This document shows, piece by piece, positions 63,180 through 64,000 of a stretch of 64,000 nucleotides of DNA. Source of the stretch: Bacteroidaceae bacterium (lineage in GTDB: Bacteria; Bacteroidota; Bacteroidia; Bacteroidales; Bacteroidaceae). A program made the position numbers and the translations under genes. Numbering within the stretch: position 1 is the stretch's first letter; each line of letters starts with the position of its first letter. The DNA lies in NCBI GenBank assembly GCA_017447625.1, contig JAFSNB010000003.1:1-64000 (forward strand), given 5' to 3'. A model generated the notes under the pieces. That model worked only from the letters and a program-made list of their open reading frames with translations, made no database searches and was not told where the DNA came from.

Positions 63180-63533
63180 ATGACACTATTATCTACCGAT
63201 TGGGGTCTGGCATGGGGAATGGCAGGCATCAGCGTGGGCGTGGTCTTCACGATTCTCATCCTGCTGGTGTGTGTGCTCTACGTCTTCAGCGCCGTGGCCA
63301 AGGGTTCGACCGCCAAAGCCGAAGCCGCCGCTAAGCCCAAGGTGCTGACGGGTGCAGAGTACGTCCGTTCGAAGCAGGCAGACATCGCCTCCGCCTCCGA
63401 CACCGACAAGCTCGCCATCGCCACCGCAATCTACCTCTACATGGGCAACCAGCACGACGAGGAGAGCGGCATTCTCACCATTCACCACATGGATCACCCC
63501 GCTTGGCACGCCGAGCTGAACAAACACCTGTAG
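63180..63533 (+). CDS. OadG-family decarboxylase gamma/delta subunit
   Basis: 117 aa. One N-terminal membrane helix (ISVGVVFTILILLVCVLYVFSAV), a Lys/Ala linker and a C-terminal half with His-rich GILTIHHMDHPAWHAEL. OadG-type subunits hold the carboxyltransferase to the membrane and often carry metal-binding His. It lies 40 bp after mmdA. Confidence 0.85.
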   Translation: MTLLSTDWGLAWGMAGISVGVVFTILILLVCVLYVFSAVAKGSTAKAEAAAKPKVLTGAEYVRSKQADIASASDTDKLAIATAIYLYMGNQHDEESGILTIHHMDHPAWHAELNKHL

Positions 63534-63648
63534 GAGTCTCGCTGCGCGGAGCCCAAGACTTCGCATGCAGCAAAAGAATCCTCATTACACTTTAATCTTT
63601 AAACATTAAACATTAAACTTTAATCTGCGGGCAGAGCCCGTATCAAAT
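63534..63648. other. Spacer with heptad repeats
   Basis: Contains TTTAAACATTAAACATTAAACTTTAATC and a short CGGGC/GCCCG hairpin at 63628-63640. No gene. Confidence 0.5.
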
Positions 63649-64000
63649 ATGAAAGAATTCAAGTTTAAGATAGACGGCAAGGACTACGAAGCCAAAGTAG
63701 CCGAGCAGGACAATGGCGTCCTGGCCGTAACACTCAATGGCAACACCTATGCCGTGGAGGTGCCCGCACTGGCTCACCACGCAGCCAAACCCGTCGTGCA
63801 CCACGCTGCCGCTCCCGCCGCAGCCAGCCATGCCGCCCCCGCCGCAGCCCCCGCCGCCGCAGGCAGCATCGTGGCTCCCCTGCCCGGCACCATCAAGCAG
63901 GTGCTCGTCTCCGACGGCCAGAAGGTCAAGCAGGGCGACACCGTCATCACCATGGAAGCCATGAAGATGGAGAACGCCATCACCGCCGAGGCCGACGGCA
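63649..64000 (+). CDS. Biotin carboxyl carrier protein, cut by window end
   Basis: First 117 codons (MKEFKFKIDGKDYEAKVAEQ) are in the window. A small N-terminal domain is followed by an Ala/Pro/His linker and a biotinyl domain with IVAPLPGTIKQVLVSDGQKV and the biotinylation motif EAMKMEN. It is the gamma (biotin carrier) subunit of the decarboxylase. The C terminus is missing. Confidence 0.9.
   Translation, partial: MKEFKFKIDGKDYEAKVAEQDNGVLAVTLNGNTYAVEVPALAHHAAKPVVHHAAAPAAASHAAPAAAPAAAGSIVAPLPGTIKQVLVSDGQKVKQGDTVITMEAMKMENAITAEADG

Overview
The window comes from a member of the Bacteroidales (phylum Bacteroidota), probably a Prevotella-like or Muribaculaceae-like gut or oral organism. The evidence is the Bacteroidota promoter signature TAnnTTTG upstream of many genes (in places with a TTG or TTTG about 19-20 bp further up), the near absence of Shine-Dalgarno sequences, an alanine-rich extension on ribosomal protein L17, an HU-HIG type DNA-binding protein, DUF3467 and DUF4294 genes, secreted proteins with a short C-terminal sorting-type tail, and a Na+-pumping methylmalonyl-CoA decarboxylase operon. 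The genus cannot be fixed from this sequence alone. No rRNA, tRNA, CRISPR array or transposase was seen.

Layout. (1) 366-11550, + strand: a compact signalling cassette of a zinc-ribbon protein, a membrane Ser/Thr kinase, a four-module AAA+ ATPase with zinc ribbon, a zinc-ribbon/FHA protein and a PP2C phosphatase, followed 4 bp later by mnmA. (2) 11522-15946, - strand: a housekeeping run of prenyl diphosphate synthase, aroQ, O-methyltransferase, radical SAM protein and trkH. (3) 16080-20067, + strand: polA and ddh. (4) 20197-25422: locus A of a duplicated accessory unit on the - strand, with a large secreted modular protein, a short MKKxYISP peptide and a VapD-type toxin with a newly spotted 58-aa partner. 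(5) 25423-26088: HU-HIG protein. (6) 26144-44317, - strand: the complete str-S10-spc-alpha superoperon from rpsL to rplQ, including small rpmD and rpmJ genes. (7) 44508-51164: DUF3467 protein, Ala-rich lipoprotein, secreted endonuclease/phosphatase-family protein, DUF4294 protein and M16 metallopeptidase. (8) 51239-56802: locus B, the second copy of the secreted protein/peptide unit, flanked by a PIN toxin-antitoxin pair and a ParE-type pair. (9) 56803-57531: a gene-free, repeat-rich segment. (10) 57532-61335, - strand: pyrE, SRPBCC protein, argH, lipoprotein, upp. (11) 61568-64000, + strand: mmdA, an OadG-type subunit and a biotin carrier cut by the window end.

The most promising undescribed system is region 1. 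The kinase begins with ten T[V/I]RP motifs at near-regular spacing, the FHA protein carries one copy of the same motif, and kinase, phospho-threonine reader, phosphatase and AAA+ engine are encoded together; three of the proteins share N-terminal zinc ribbons. A plausible reading is a phospho-threonine relay that recruits or switches an AAA+ remodelling machine, but substrate and output are unknown. The second point of interest is the duplicated secreted-protein/peptide locus. Its intergenic DNA is almost identical between copies, while the middle of the small peptide differs. A 92-bp terminator-plus-promoter module is also repeated, each copy driving a different toxin-antitoxin pair.
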